A DNA stretch of 64,000 nucleotides from Novosphingobium aquimarinum (GTDB lineage Bacteria > Pseudomonadota > Alphaproteobacteria > Sphingomonadales > Sphingomonadaceae). The first letter of the stretch is position 1; every line of letters begins with the position of its first letter. Location of the stretch: NCBI RefSeq assembly GCF_009746585.1, contig NZ_WRPO01000019.1:1-64000 (forward strand). The letters are read 5' to 3'. Made by a program: the position numbers and the translations under genes. The notes below the pieces were generated by a model, which saw only the letters and a list, made by a program, of their open reading frames with translations, made no database searches and was not told the DNA's origin. This document shows, in pieces, positions 1 through 9,366 of this stretch.

Positions 1-120
1 GTGTAAATCCCTCATCCCCCTCGCCGCCATCGCGAAAGGGAAAAAGTGGACGACTTTTACGCCGCCCGCAGCAGCACTTCGCCGCCGCTACCGTGGTCTA
101 ATTTTGCACCGCCGTTCTCA
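1..120. mobile_element. Terminal fragment of an IS21-like insertion sequence
   Basis: No transposase gene is visible because the element continues off the left edge. The inferred end is at base 120: read outward on the minus strand the element starts TGAGAACGGCGG, and the opposite strand ends in CA, as IS21-family ends do. Two near-identical 21-bp repeats lie inside (46-66 and 93-113), matching the multiple terminal repeats that IS21 transposase binds. The permease coding frame stops making family sense exactly at this border. The family assignment is an inference from end structure only. Confidence 0.6.
46..113. repeat. Two tandem IS-end repeats of 21 bp
   Basis: The copies at 46-66 and 93-113 read GTGG(A/T)C(G/T)A then TTTT and end in CCGCC. 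They agree at 16 of 21 positions in the same orientation, 47 bp apart start to start. Such spaced direct copies are typical of transposase binding sites at IS21-family ends. Confidence 0.7.
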
Positions 121-968
121 GCCGCCGCGGTGATCGCGCTCGCGGTAGCCGGCGAAAAGCCCGCGCTGAGCGTCAGGTACTTCTGCATGTAACCGATGAA
201 GATATAGAAGCCGATGCTGCCTGCCGCCGTCAGCCAGAACACCAGCAAAGTCTCGCGGCGATGCTCACTCAAAAGCTTCAGCGCCGGCACTTTGGGCGGC
301 GCGGCCTTGCGCTGCTCGCGAAAAGCCTGGGTCTCGGGCAGTTCGCGGCGAAGATAGAATACGGCGACAGCCAGCGCTGCGCCGACGAGAAACGCGACCC
401 GCCAACCCCAGGCACTCATTTGATCAACGCTGAGCACCGCCTGAAGCAGAAGCAGCAGCGCTAACGCCGCCAGTTGCCCCAGAACGAGCGTGACGCATTG
501 AAAGCTGGACCACAAGCCGCGATACCGCCGCCCCGCCATCTCGCTGATATAGGTCGCGCTCGAGCCATATTCGCCGCCGACACTGAACCCCTGTGCCAAT
601 CGCGCAATCAGCAGCAGCGCGGGCGCGGCAATCCCGATTTCGGCATAACCCGGCGTGACCGCGATCAGCAGCGAGCCAAAGCACATCAGCGCGACCGACA
701 GCGCCAGCGCCAGACGTCGGCCGCGCCTGTCGGCAAGGAGCCCGAACGCCAGAGCGCCCAGCGGACGCACGACGAAGCCGATCGCAAGTACGGTCGCCGA
801 CTGCAGCAGTTGCACGGTTCGATCGCCCGGAGGAAAGAAAATGGGCGCGAAGTAGAGCGAGAAGGATACGAACAGGAACCAGTCGAACCATTCGATAAAA
901 TTCCCGGCCGCACCACCGGCAACCGCCTTCAAGCGCCCTGGTCGGCTACCCGACCCTTGGGACGTCAT
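57..968 (-). pseudogene. MFS permease (KgtP/ProP-like) truncated by IS end
   Basis: The product resembles metabolite:proton symporters of the KgtP/ProP branch of the MFS. It begins with the usual GNFIEWFDW segment near residue 22, and has the loop-2 signature GLLADRRGRR near residue 76 and the RELPET segment after helix 6. Family members are about 430 residues; here native sequence stops at about residue 283. The last 20 residues (from ENGGAK to the stop) are encoded by the IS terminus, so the last few membrane helices are missing. The ATG overlaps the TGA of the upstream SDR gene, implying translational coupling. It probably once imported the substrate of the neighbouring oxidoreductases. 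Function of the truncated protein is unlikely. Confidence 0.75.
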
Positions 969-1693
969 GCGTTGAGACCACCGTCGACCACGAATTCGGC
1001 GCCTGTAGTGTAGGAAGAGCGGTCGGAGGCCAGAAACAGCGCCGTTTGCGCCAGTTCCTCAGCCGTGCCGAAGCGCTTCATCGGCACGGCCGCGCGCGCG
1101 GCGTCGATGAGGTCGCCATCGTCGTCGCGCAGCAGCATCGGCGTTTCCACGCCGCCCGGCAGAATTGTGTTGATGCGGATGTTGCGCCCCACAAGATCGT
1201 GCGAGGCATAGCGGGTGAGGCCGCGCAACGCCCATTTGCTGACGCCGTAACCGACATAATGCGGGTAGCCGCGCAGCGCTGCGGTGGACGCAACGTTGAT
1301 GATCGAGCCGCCTGCGGTCATCAGCGGGACCATCGCCTGGATTCCGTGGAGGGCGGCAAACAGGTGAATATCCAGATAGCGCTGCATCGCGGCCGGATCG
1401 ATCGCGTCCACGGGCTCGTATCCCGTGACGCCGGCGTTGTTGACGAGAATATCGACCCGCCCGAAGTTGTCGCGTGCCACTTGCGCCACCTGCTGCCAAT
1501 CCGTGACGGAAGACACGTCATGGCGACAGAAGACGGCGCGATCGCCTAGCTCCTCCGCGATCCTGGCGCCGGAGTCCGTAATGTCCGTGAGGATGACGCT
1601 GGCCCCCTCGGCGTGGAACAGGCGGGCTTCCGCCTCGCCCTGACCGCGTGCGGCGCCCGTAATCACGGCAACCTTGTCGTGCAGCAAACCCAT
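965..1693 (-). CDS. SDR family NAD(P)-dependent oxidoreductase
   Basis: This is a classical short-chain dehydrogenase of 242 residues. The cofactor motif TGAARGQG is at residues 12-19, NNAG at 85-88, and the catalytic set is Ser136, Tyr149 and Lys153 (YGVSK). The C-terminal segment SSYTTGAEFVVDGG is standard for the family. The ATG at 1693 is preferred over an in-frame TTG just before it because GGGAGAG lies about 8 bp upstream. It sits between a flavoprotein dehydrogenase gene and a coupled permease gene on the same strand, which suggests oxidation of an alcohol intermediate in a catabolic route. The substrate cannot be read from the sequence; hydroxysteroid-type substrates are one possibility. 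Confidence 0.9.
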   Translation of the reverse strand: MGLLHDKVAVITGAARGQGEAEARLFHAEGASVILTDITDSGARIAEELGDRAVFCRHDVSSVTDWQQVAQVARDNFGRVDILVNNAGVTGYEPVDAIDPAAMQRYLDIHLFAALHGIQAMVPLMTAGGSIINVASTAALRGYPHYVGYGVSKWALRGLTRYASHDLVGRNIRINTILPGGVETPMLLRDDDGDLIDAARAAVPMKRFGTAEELAQTALFLASDRSSYTTGAEFVVDGGLNA

Positions 1694-1753
1694 CAATTCT
1701 CTCCCATGCCGGGCGGCATTGACGCCGGCCTCGGCCTCTCTCTCACCTGAGGA

Positions 1754-3229
1754 TTAGGCGGCCGCCGATTGCGAATCCGGCGCGGACAGGCCGAGCGTGC
1801 TGCAAACATGCCGCCCCGCCTGACGACCGAAGACGAGACCGCGCAGCACCGACGTCGCACCGACATAGAGATTGTAGTAGAGGCCGACCGTCTCGCCCGC
1901 GGCATAAAGACCAGGGATCGGCGCGCCATCGCGATTCACCACTTCGGCATCCTTGGTGATCTTCACCCCGCCGCAGGTAAAGGTGTTCGCGCACATGATC
2001 GGATAGGCATAGAGATCGGTCTCGTCGATCGGACGCGCCCAGTTCGACTTGGGCAATGCCAGCCCTTCGGTGGAGAGATCATCAAGACGCGTGGTGTCGT
2101 AATCGCCGTCCACGGTCGCCGCATTGTAGCTGCGGATCGTTTCGATGAGCGCGCGTTCCGGCACACCGATCTTCTTCGCCATTTCGGCCACCGACGTCGC
2201 GCGGATCGGCTCTTGATCCGTCTTGATGCGCGTGCGGATATTGGGGATGTCGAACAGGCGGCTGTCGAAAATCAGGTGCGCAATGCCAAGCTTCTGGCGC
2301 ATGATCGTCCACGACACTTCATCGTAGATCAGCTCGTACCGGTTCGATCCCTCGTCCATGAACCGCTTACCGTGAACATTGACGAGAACGCCGTAGTTCA
2401 CGACGGCAATCAGCGCTTCATGCCGGGGCGAGCGCGGATCGACCGGCTCTCCATGGAACATGTCGAACTGGCCCGCAGGCGCGGCACCCAGCGCAAGCAT
2501 CATCTCGATGCCCTCGCCCTTATTGTAGACGCCGCCGGGGGAAACAGGGCGTGTAAGATGGGCATTATTGCCCACGTAACGCGTCATCATCTCGAGATTG
2601 CCCTGATAGCCCCCCGAAGCGACCACCACCGCCTTGGCCTCCAGCGCGAAGTTACCTTTTGCCTTCGACCAGCAGCGCAGACCGCGCACATCGCCCGCAT
2701 CGTTCAAAAGCAATGAGCGGCCCGTCGTTTCGTAGTGAAACTCGACTCCCAGCTTCTCGGCCGCGGCCACGAGCGCTTCGACGATCGCGAGGCCGCCGCC
2801 GGACGGGCCCATGCGTTCCGGCCCCTTTTGCAGCAGCATCGGGCTGTGAAACGTGAACTGCACACCATGACGACGCAGCATCTGCATCGTTTCCGGCGCA
2901 TTGTCCGCGAGCGCCATCACGATTTCGGGGTCGTTGAAAGGAAACGCCTTGACATTTTGCGGCCAGTTTTCGTAGTCGTTGGAAACTTCCTTCAACATTT
3001 CCGGGCCGATGGCGCCATGACCGCGTTCGATGAAGAGATCGACGAGATCGTCGGCGACTTCGTCTTCGGTCTTCATGCGCATCCACGCTTCGGTATAGCG
3101 CGAGTTACCCCCGCGTTCAGCCATGGGTGCACGCTCAAGCACCGCAACTTTCGCGCCGCCTTCGGCGGCAGAAACTGCTGCGGAAAGACCAGCAACTCCG
3201 CAGCCAATAACTACCATGTCGACGGCCAT
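1754..3229 (-). CDS. FAD-dependent oxidoreductase, TcuA/fumarate reductase flavoprotein-like
   Basis: This 491-residue flavoprotein has the dinucleotide-binding motif GCGVAG at residues 9-14 and ends with GLYAAGETVG and a GLVFGRQAG segment that closes the FAD site. The stretch around RGGNSRYTEA (about residue 40) resembles tricarballylate dehydrogenase TcuA rather than respiratory SdhA. Members dehydrogenate C-C bonds or reduce enoates; 3-ketosteroid dehydrogenases are related. The start is supported by GGGAGA 6 bp upstream. It is the first gene of a minus-strand operon (flavoprotein, SDR, permease) whose last member is disrupted. A palindromic candidate operator lies 89 bp upstream. Confidence 0.85.
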   Translation of the reverse strand: MAVDMVVIGCGVAGLSAAVSAAEGGAKVAVLERAPMAERGGNSRYTEAWMRMKTEDEVADDLVDLFIERGHGAIGPEMLKEVSNDYENWPQNVKAFPFNDPEIVMALADNAPETMQMLRRHGVQFTFHSPMLLQKGPERMGPSGGGLAIVEALVAAAEKLGVEFHYETTGRSLLLNDAGDVRGLRCWSKAKGNFALEAKAVVVASGGYQGNLEMMTRYVGNNAHLTRPVSPGGVYNKGEGIEMMLALGAAPAGQFDMFHGEPVDPRSPRHEALIAVVNYGVLVNVHGKRFMDEGSNRYELIYDEVSWTIMRQKLGIAHLIFDSRLFDIPNIRTRIKTDQEPIRATSVAEMAKKIGVPERALIETIRSYNAATVDGDYDTTRLDDLSTEGLALPKSNWARPIDETDLYAYPIMCANTFTCGGVKITKDAEVVNRDGAPIPGLYAAGETVGLYYNLYVGATSVLRGLVFGRQAGRHVCSTLGLSAPDSQSAAA

Positions 3230-3317
3230 AAAAATCTCCCTTCATGCCTCCGCGCGCCAGGCGCGAAGATCGATGCAAAATCATGCTTGCTGGCCGAAAC
3301 GATTAGCAATCCCGCGT

Positions 3318-3329
3318 ATTGCATGCAAT
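3318..3329. promoter_or_regulatory. Candidate operator, perfect palindrome ATTGCATGCAAT
   Basis: This is a perfect 12-bp palindrome 89 bp upstream of the flavoprotein start. A partial copy (TGCATGCAAT) lies near the divergent SDR gene. The pairing across a divergent promoter region suggests a shared dimeric repressor; no regulator gene is in the window. Confidence 0.4.
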
Positions 3330-3769
3330 GTTTTTTGGCGATTGGGCGGAAAACGGAGTTGGCGCGGCCCGGACCGGTGGCGATGAGGCCAAGCCTGCCA
3401 GGAGCGGTCGAGGCCAGTCGATGGGCAGATCCATACCGACTATGCCGACGTCCTTCCCGTATGCGATTGTCATCGATGACGGGCGAGGGGACGCTTTCGT
3501 GGAGGTCGTGCAGCCCCGTCTCGCGGTGCTCACCGTCCGCCCCGATAGCGGCGCAGTGCGGGAAACAATCGCCCTTCCATCGCTCGCGCTGCGTCGATGT
3601 TGCGGTTCGTGACCGTCAGAGGCACGCGACCTGGCAGGACGGGAAAATTGTGACCTGGACGCCCTGGCTCCTTCGTTCTGGCTTCGACGTCAGGGCGCGA
3701 CTTGGTGGCCTAGCACCTCCGTTCCGCGATCGATGAACCGCGAAAGACCCGACTTGCTGCTTAGGCAAA

Positions 3770-3780
3770 GTGCATGCAAT
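3770..3780. promoter_or_regulatory. Second TGCATGCA palindrome copy
   Basis: GTGCATGCAAT shares ten consecutive bases with the palindrome at 3318-3329 and is itself symmetrical over TGCATGCA. It lies about 165 bp before the plus-strand SDR start. A role as a second operator is an inference from the shared motif. Confidence 0.35.
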
Positions 3781-3944
3781 ATTGCCCTGCAAGGCGATGG
3801 GATCGCATCCACCAAGTCTTTCGGTTCGTGTGCCTGGCAATGCGCCTTCGGCAGATATCGGGCGGACCGAAGCTGGCGCAACAAAGCCGTCGCCGGAATT
3901 GAGCGTCGCTCACGATCAAGGGCGCATGGATCAGGGAATGAGGA

Positions 3945-4691
3945 ATGAAGCTGGACGGCAAGGTCGCGTTCGTCACTGGCGGAGCGCGTGGTATCGGAGA
4001 AACGCTGGCGCGCGGATTTGCGGCGGAAGGCGCGCGTGTCGTTCTGGCCGATATAGATGTTGACGAGGCGGAGCAGGCGGCGGGGCGTTTTGCGGACGCT
4101 AGCGCCTTAGCGGTTCGTTGCGATGTCACGGACCGCGCATCGATCGCTGCAGCGATCGAGTGCGTAGCGGACCGTTTCGGCGGGATCGACATTCTCGTCA
4201 ACAACGCGGCACGCCACCAATATGAATTCAATCAGCCGTGCACTGCCCTATCGCCCGAAAAGTGGCGCATGATCCTGGAGACCAACGTGCTGGGCGTCGT
4301 CAATTGCAGCACGCTCGCTTCGGTCGAGATGCGTAAGCGGGGCGGCGGCGCGATCCTCAACCTTTCCTCGGTTGCCGGCTATGTCGTGAATACCGCCTAC
4401 GGCGTTACCAAGCTTGCGATCCGCGGGCTCACCATGGCGATGTCGGAAGAGCTTGCGCCCGACAATATCCGCGTGAACGCGATCGCTCCCGGCTTCATGG
4501 ATTCGGCGACTGTCCTCGCGGATGTTCCGGGGGAGATCGCCGGTTCTTTCATCAACGAATACCAGTTGATCCACCGGCAAGGCCGCATGGGCGAACTGAT
4601 TGGTGCCGCCAACCTGCTGTGTTCGGACGACGGTTCATTCATCACTGGCGAGACGATCATGATCGGGGGCGGTGCTGGCCGTCACGTCTGA
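3945..4691 (+). CDS. SDR family oxidoreductase
   Basis: This 248-residue short-chain dehydrogenase has the cofactor motif TGGARGIG at residues 11-18, NNAA at about 86-89, catalytic Ser near 142, Tyr152 and Lys156 (YGVTK), and the closing ITGETIMIGGG segment. The gap between Ser and Tyr is a couple of residues shorter than usual. It is followed after 86 bp by a SnoaL-like gene, and together they are transcribed away from the flavoprotein operon. The shared palindromes suggest that both arms belong to one catabolic pathway. Substrate unknown. Confidence 0.9.
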   Translation: MKLDGKVAFVTGGARGIGETLARGFAAEGARVVLADIDVDEAEQAAGRFADASALAVRCDVTDRASIAAAIECVADRFGGIDILVNNAARHQYEFNQPCTALSPEKWRMILETNVLGVVNCSTLASVEMRKRGGGAILNLSSVAGYVVNTAYGVTKLAIRGLTMAMSEELAPDNIRVNAIAPGFMDSATVLADVPGEIAGSFINEYQLIHRQGRMGELIGAANLLCSDDGSFITGETIMIGGGAGRHV

Positions 4692-4777
4692 CATTCGTTT
4701 GCTTGGACTGTGTGGGAGTGCGGGTGCCCCGAGGAGCGAACCAGGGGGTGACCATGATAGCGAGAGGAGAAGGCTCA

Positions 4778-5173
4778 ATGGGGGCGGAAGAGAACAAGGC
4801 GCTCGTCAGGCGCTATTTCCAGGCCGTGTCGGACAACCGGCCGGAAGAGGCCTGGACCATGCTCGCCGACGATGCGGTCTGGACGGTCGGGGGGCACTCG
4901 CCGCTTACCGGCACTTACAGCAAGGAGGCTCTGGCCCGCCTGACGGAAGATACGATCCTTGCCCGGCTGGTCGACGGCATGCGGATCGATCTCAAGCAAC
5001 TGATCGCCGAAGGGGACAAGGTGTGTGCGGAGTTCGAAAGCACGGGGAAGCGCGCAGATGGGGCGATCTATAACAATCATTACCTGTTCGTTTTGACCAT
5101 CCGCGATGGCAAGCTGTGGCGGTGCACCGAATATCTGGACACCTACCACTATAATGAGCTCATTTTGAGCTAG
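4778..5173 (+). CDS. Nuclear transport factor 2 / SnoaL-like protein
   Basis: The 131-residue product has the single-domain cone fold signature of SnoaL-like proteins: an N-terminal helix (NKALVRRYFQAVSDN), then LADDAVWTVGG, and a C-terminal strand pair ending KLWRCTEYLDTYHYNELI. Such proteins act as small isomerases, hydratases or ligand-binding partners in catabolism of cyclic compounds. I place the start at 4778 because AGGAGA lies 8-12 bp upstream; an in-frame ATG at 4754 lacks a comparable site. It lies downstream of an SDR gene on the same strand, so a joint pathway is likely, but the reaction is unknown. Confidence 0.8.
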   Translation: MGAEENKALVRRYFQAVSDNRPEEAWTMLADDAVWTVGGHSPLTGTYSKEALARLTEDTILARLVDGMRIDLKQLIAEGDKVCAEFESTGKRADGAIYNNHYLFVLTIRDGKLWRCTEYLDTYHYNELILS

Positions 5174-5329
5174 TCATTCAGGAGACGCCTCAGAGGAAAA
5201 TGCGGGGTTCCGAAGGGCAAGACGGCAGTCGCTGCTGGTGAATTGCAATGCACGGCGGAACGCACAAATTGGTGAGAGCGAAGCGCTTTCATGGCGGAGC
5301 GCCTGGCGCGCGCATGCTGGAGGGATGGA

Positions 5330-6223
5330 ATGGTTGAACTCGTGATCGAACAACGCCGCCGCGACCTCGGAGGCAATTTCGAGGTCGGGCGAGTGCTGCC
5401 GTTCGCGAAGCGGCGGATGGTGGGGCCGTTCATCTTCTTCGACCATTTCGGCCCTGTCGATCTGGCGCCCGGCGTCGATCGCAAAGTCGACGTGCGTCCG
5501 CATCCGCATATCGGGCTTTCCACGGTGACCTACTTGTTCTCCGGCCACATCATGCACCGCGACAGCCTGGGCTACGAGCAGTCGATCCGGCCCGAGGAAG
5601 TCAATTGGATGACTGCCGGGCGCGGCATCACGCACAGCGAGCGCTTCGAGCATGCGCGCGCGCAAGGCGATCGCATCCACGGTATCCAGGCCTGGGTCGC
5701 TCTGCCGGAAGAGAATGAGGAAATGGCGCCCATGTTCTCGCATCACGGCGAGAGCGACATTCCGCAATGGCGCGAGGGCGGCGTCAGCGGACACCTGATC
5801 GCAGGCACCGCCTATGGCCTGACGGCCGGCGCCCGCACGCTTTCGCCGCTGTTCTACGCGCATCTCGATCTGGATGCCGGGGCCAGCGCCGAAATCCCCG
5901 CCGATCATAGCGAACGGGCGGTCTATATCGCCACCGGCGCGCTTGAGGTCGATGGCGACCGGTACGATGCGGGGCGGATGCTGGTGCTGGATCGCGGCAC
6001 TTCGCGGATCACGGCGGCGGAAGCATCGACCGTCATGGTCCTGGGCGGTGAGCCGCTGGGCGAGCGGTTTCTCTATTGGAACTTCGTGTCTTCATCGAAG
6101 GAGCGGCTCGGGCAAGCGGCGGCGGACTGGAAAGCGGGACGAATGAAGCTGCCCGATGCGGACGACGAGGAATGCATTCCGCTCCCCGATCAACCGGCCC
6201 CGCCAGCGCCGCCCATGTCCTGA
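5330..6223 (+). CDS. Pirin family protein
   Basis: This bicupin protein of the pirin family has about 297 residues. The N-terminal cupin carries the metal site: RPHPHIGLSTVTY (His58, His60) and GRGITHSE (His102, Glu104). The second cupin begins after about residue 165. Bacterial pirins bind a single iron and some act as quercetin dioxygenases or enzyme regulators. The start at 5330 has GGAGGG 6 bp upstream; an ATG at 5291 would add 13 residues without a good site. The C-terminal end is Pro-rich. It lies in a stand-alone position before a convergent gene. Confidence 0.9.
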   Translation: MVELVIEQRRRDLGGNFEVGRVLPFAKRRMVGPFIFFDHFGPVDLAPGVDRKVDVRPHPHIGLSTVTYLFSGHIMHRDSLGYEQSIRPEEVNWMTAGRGITHSERFEHARAQGDRIHGIQAWVALPEENEEMAPMFSHHGESDIPQWREGGVSGHLIAGTAYGLTAGARTLSPLFYAHLDLDAGASAEIPADHSERAVYIATGALEVDGDRYDAGRMLVLDRGTSRITAAEASTVMVLGGEPLGERFLYWNFVSSSKERLGQAAADWKAGRMKLPDADDEECIPLPDQPAPPAPPMS

Positions 6224-6262
6224 GCAGGGCGACATCGCCTCCGCTTAGCGCACGGGGGCCAG

Positions 6263-7339
6263 CTAGGCCAGAAACCCGGCCATGTCCGCCGCGTGCGGCT
6301 TCCAGTCGAGCGCCTTGGCGCCGAGCCAGGCGTCGTCGTAGTATGTGGCCGCATAGCGCTCGCCGCCGTCGCACAGCAGCGTGACGATCGCGCCGTGCTC
6401 GCCCGCCGCCACCATTTCGCGGGCGAGCTGCGCGCAGGCAACGAGGTTGGTCCCGGTCGAACCGCCGACCCGGCGGCCGAGATGATCGGACAGCGCGCGC
6501 ATCGCGCCAAGGCTCGCGGCATCGTCCACCGCGATCATCCGGTCGATCACGCCCGCGATGAAGCTCGGTTCCACGCGCGGGCGGCCGATGCCCTCGATCA
6601 GCGCAGCACAGCCTTCGGGGAGCGCGGTGACCGACGGCTCCTCGAAGTGGCGGTGGAACACGGAATGCACCGGGTCGGCGACGCACAGGCGCGTCGCGAA
6701 ACCGCGATAGCGGATGAAGCGGCCGATCGTCGCCGAAGTGCCGCCGGTGCCGGCGCCGCACACGATCCACGCGGGGATCGGATGCGCCTCACGCTCCATT
6801 TGCGCGAAGATCGATTCGGCGATGTTGTTGTTGCCGCGCCAGTCGGTCGCGAGGTGGGCGTTGGTGAACTGGTCGAGATAATGCCCGCCGCATTCGGCCG
6901 CGAGCCTTGCGGCGACATCGTAGACCGTGCGCGGATCGCTGACCTTGTGGATTTCGCCGCCCTGGAAGCGGATGAGATCGAGTTTCGCTTCCGCGGTCGT
7001 CGCCGGCACCACCGCGATGTAGCGCAGCCCCAGCATCTTGGCGAAGTAGGCTTCGGACACGGCGGTCGATCCCGAAGAGGCTTCGACCACGCAGCTGTCG
7101 GGCCCGATACGCTCGTTGACCAGTGCATAGAGAAACAGCGAACGCGCCAACCGGTGCTTGAGGCTGCCGGTCGGGTGCGAGCTCTCGTCCTTGAGATAGA
7201 GGTCGATGCCGGCCACCGAGCGAAGCGGCACGTGGATCAGGTGCGTGTCGGCCGAGCGATTGGCATCGGCGGCAATGCGTCGCATCGCCTCGTCCAGCCA
7301 GGCGCGGTCTATGCGGGGTGGTTTGGCGTCATGAGTCAT
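6263..7339 (-). CDS. PLP-dependent cysteine synthase/desulfhydrase-like enzyme
   Basis: This fold-type II PLP enzyme has 358 residues. The cofactor lysine is expected to be Lys61 in HPTGSLKHR, the substrate loop is [12 protein letters not shown], and a glycine-rich phosphate loop [14 protein letters not shown] follows. A GGSTGTN motif lies in the C-terminal half. The pattern is closest to the Cds1 type (L-cysteine desulfhydrase) within the cysteine synthase/CBS superfamily, rather than CysK itself. The open frame extends 63 codons further upstream, but family similarity starts with MTHDAK, so I use the ATG at 7339. It is transcribed divergently from the MATE exporter. Exact reaction uncertain. 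Confidence 0.8.
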   Translation of the reverse strand: MTHDAKPPRIDRAWLDEAMRRIAADANRSADTHLIHVPLRSVAGIDLYLKDESSHPTGSLKHRLARSLFLYALVNERIGPDSCVVEASSGSTAVSEAYFAKMLGLRYIAVVPATTAEAKLDLIRFQGGEIHKVSDPRTVYDVAARLAAECGGHYLDQFTNAHLATDWRGNNNIAESIFAQMEREAHPIPAWIVCGAGTGGTSATIGRFIRYRGFATRLCVADPVHSVFHRHFEEPSVTALPEGCAALIEGIGRPRVEPSFIAGVIDRMIAVDDAASLGAMRALSDHLGRRVGGSTGTNLVACAQLAREMVAAGEHGAIVTLLCDGGERYAATYYDDAWLGAKALDWKPHAADMAGFLA

Positions 7340-7447
7340 CGCACCCGCTTTGGCCGCTTCGCCCGCACCTGCCAAGACTTTCGGGCAGCCAGAGGCGGCG
7401 GAACATCGCCATGCGCGACACGTTGCTGCCCCAGGAACCCGTTGCAG

Positions 7448-8869
7448 ATGCCCACCACTCCCAAGCAGGATCACCCCCAGCACGATGAACCCACTGCGCG
7501 GTTCGCGAGCGGGTCGATTCCCAAGCACCTCGTAGCGCAGACGCTGCCGATGATGATCGGCGTCGCCGCGATCATGTCGGTGGGGCTGGTCGATGCCTAT
7601 TTCATCGGCCGGCTCGGCGCACGCGAACTGGCGGCGGTAAGCTTCATCTTCCCTGTCAGCATGGCGCTATCGAGCCTCGGCGTCGGCGTCATCGCCGGGA
7701 TCAGCTCGGTCGTCAGCCGCGCGATCGGGGCGGGCGAAGGCGAGCGCGCGCGCGACGTGGCGACGCTGGGCATCACCGTGTCGGGGATCGTCGGCCTTGC
7801 CGTGGGGCTGGCGCTGTACTTGCTGAGGGGCCCGCTCTTCCGCCTGATGGAGGCCAACAGCGCGCTACTCCCGCTGATCGACTTGTACATGAAGCCGTTC
7901 TCCTTCGCCTTTCCGCTGCTGCTGTTCCTGATGGGAATCAGCGGAGCCTTGCGCGGGCAGGGCGCGGCGCGGCGCGCGGCGGCGATCCTGCTGGTCTATG
8001 CCGGCGTCAACGTGGCGCTCAATCCGCTGCTGGTGCTCGGTGCCTTTGGCTGGGGGGGCTTCGGCATCGCCGGCGCCGCCTACGCGACGATCACCGGCTG
8101 GTTGTGCGGCGGCATTCTCGCCTTCGTGCTGCTTCAGAGCAGCGACTTGCCGTTCCACCCGCGCGGGCTGGGGCGCACGCCCAGGCGGCGAGAGCTGGTG
8201 GCGCTCGGGCGCGTGGCAGGGCCGGCGGCGTTCTCCAATGCGATCAACCCGCTGGGCCTTGCCGTGCTGACCGGACTCGTTGCCACGCAAGGGCAGGCCT
8301 CGGTCGCGGGCTTCGGTGCGGGCGGACGCGTCGAGACTTTCGCGGTCGTGCCCCTGCTCGGCCTGTCGAGCTCGATCGGCGCGATCGTCGGCCAGAACTG
8401 GGGTGCCAGACAATTCGACCGGGTGCGCCTGGCCATGCTGTGGTCCTGCGGCTTCTGCCTCGTCTACGGCTTGCTCGCGGCAGTCGGCTTGTTCTTCGCG
8501 CGCGATGCCGTGGGCGCGTTCTTTGCCGACGAGGCTTCGATCAAGCAATCGCTGGCGACGTATCTTTCGATCGCGGTGTGGGGCTACGCCGCCTACGGCG
8601 TCCAGATCGTGTCCAACGGCGCGTTCAACGCCGTCGACCGCGCGAACACCGCGCTCTTGCAATCGGTGGGCCGGGTCGCGCTGGTGATGATCCCGGTCGC
8701 CTGGCTGTTGCGGCCGAGCTGGGGCGAGAGCGGAGTGTTCTTCGGCGAACTGGCCGCGAACCTGATCGGCGGACTGGTCGCGGCGGGATTTGCCTGGAAG
8801 ATCTTCTGGTCGGGCTCAGCGCGCCGGGCGGAAGCGGGCGAGGCGCGACCCGAAGCGGCCCCGGCCTGA
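7448..8869 (+). CDS. MATE family efflux transporter
   Basis: The 473-residue polytopic membrane protein has about twelve predicted helices in two pseudo-repeats. The first starts at [30 protein letters not shown], a typical MATE N-terminus. The second half includes [21 protein letters not shown], the repeat of the first-half segment. MATE proteins export drugs or metabolites using a proton or sodium gradient. The ATG at 7448 begins the family-like region; the open frame upstream of it is the antisense of the PLP enzyme gene. The C-terminal tail is charged and Ala/Glu-rich. Confidence 0.88.
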   Translation: MPTTPKQDHPQHDEPTARFASGSIPKHLVAQTLPMMIGVAAIMSVGLVDAYFIGRLGARELAAVSFIFPVSMALSSLGVGVIAGISSVVSRAIGAGEGERARDVATLGITVSGIVGLAVGLALYLLRGPLFRLMEANSALLPLIDLYMKPFSFAFPLLLFLMGISGALRGQGAARRAAAILLVYAGVNVALNPLLVLGAFGWGGFGIAGAAYATITGWLCGGILAFVLLQSSDLPFHPRGLGRTPRRRELVALGRVAGPAAFSNAINPLGLAVLTGLVATQGQASVAGFGAGGRVETFAVVPLLGLSSSIGAIVGQNWGARQFDRVRLAMLWSCGFCLVYGLLAAVGLFFARDAVGAFFADEASIKQSLATYLSIAVWGYAAYGVQIVSNGAFNAVDRANTALLQSVGRVALVMIPVAWLLRPSWGESGVFFGELAANLIGGLVAAGFAWKIFWSGSARRAEAGEARPEAAPA

Positions 8870-8912
8870 CGCGCCCGTTCGCAGGGCAAACGATAGCCGC
8901 GCGGGCCGCTCT

Positions 8913-9329
8913 CTAGCGGCGCTTGCGAGCGAAAGGCCAGTCGATCACGCTGCTGGCCCACAGCGCCACCCAGATCAGCACCGGCTGAAATGCCAGCCTC
9001 GGGATGTGATAGCTGAGGCCCAGGCCGTGATCGGGCTGGGCCATGTCGATCAGCATGTGTTGCACGTTCGCCGGCCAGACGCACAGCGCATAAGCGGCCA
9101 GCCCCCACCCCGCGAGCCGCCGCAAGGGCGGCACGAATGGCTGGACGAGGCCGACAGCCCCGGCAAGCTCGGCTACACCGGTCAGTGCGACCACCGTGGC
9201 AGGTGCCGGCACCCATTCGGGGACAATCGAAACGAACGGGCCGGGCGAGGCGAGGTGCAACACCCCCGCCGCGGCGTAAGCGGTTCCCAGTACGACGCGT
9301 ACGACTGCGCGAGGCGTCACGGCGCTCAT
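8913..9329 (-). CDS. DoxX family membrane protein
   Basis: A 138-residue protein with four predicted membrane helices. The N-terminal helix GTAYAAAGVLHL and the GVAELAGAVGLV helix are typical of DoxX/DUF417-like small quinone-associated or redox-related membrane proteins. The C-terminal PFARKRR is a cytosolic basic tail. It faces the MATE gene convergently. No specific role can be assigned. Confidence 0.8.
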   Translation of the reverse strand: MSAVTPRAVVRVVLGTAYAAAGVLHLASPGPFVSIVPEWVPAPATVVALTGVAELAGAVGLVQPFVPPLRRLAGWGLAAYALCVWPANVQHMLIDMAQPDHGLGLSYHIPRLAFQPVLIWVALWASSVIDWPFARKRR

Positions 9330-9366
9330 TCGCCGGCGCAGTCGCTACGCATCAGTGCCGAAGCGA

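Larger units (their letters stand above)
3230..3944. other. Divergent intergenic region, about 715 bp, no convincing gene
   Basis: This space separates the minus-strand flavoprotein operon from the plus-strand SDR-SnoaL pair. Short open frames exist on both strands (for example 3319-3612, plus, 97 codons) but none resembles a known family or has a clear ribosome binding site. The notable content is two related palindromic motifs near its two ends (3318-3329 and 3770-3780), so I read it as regulatory DNA, possibly with a decayed gene. Confidence 0.5.

Noticed and set aside
3319..3612. 97-codon plus-strand frame in the divergent space
   Set aside because: No family, no ribosome site and it starts inside the palindromic operator candidate.
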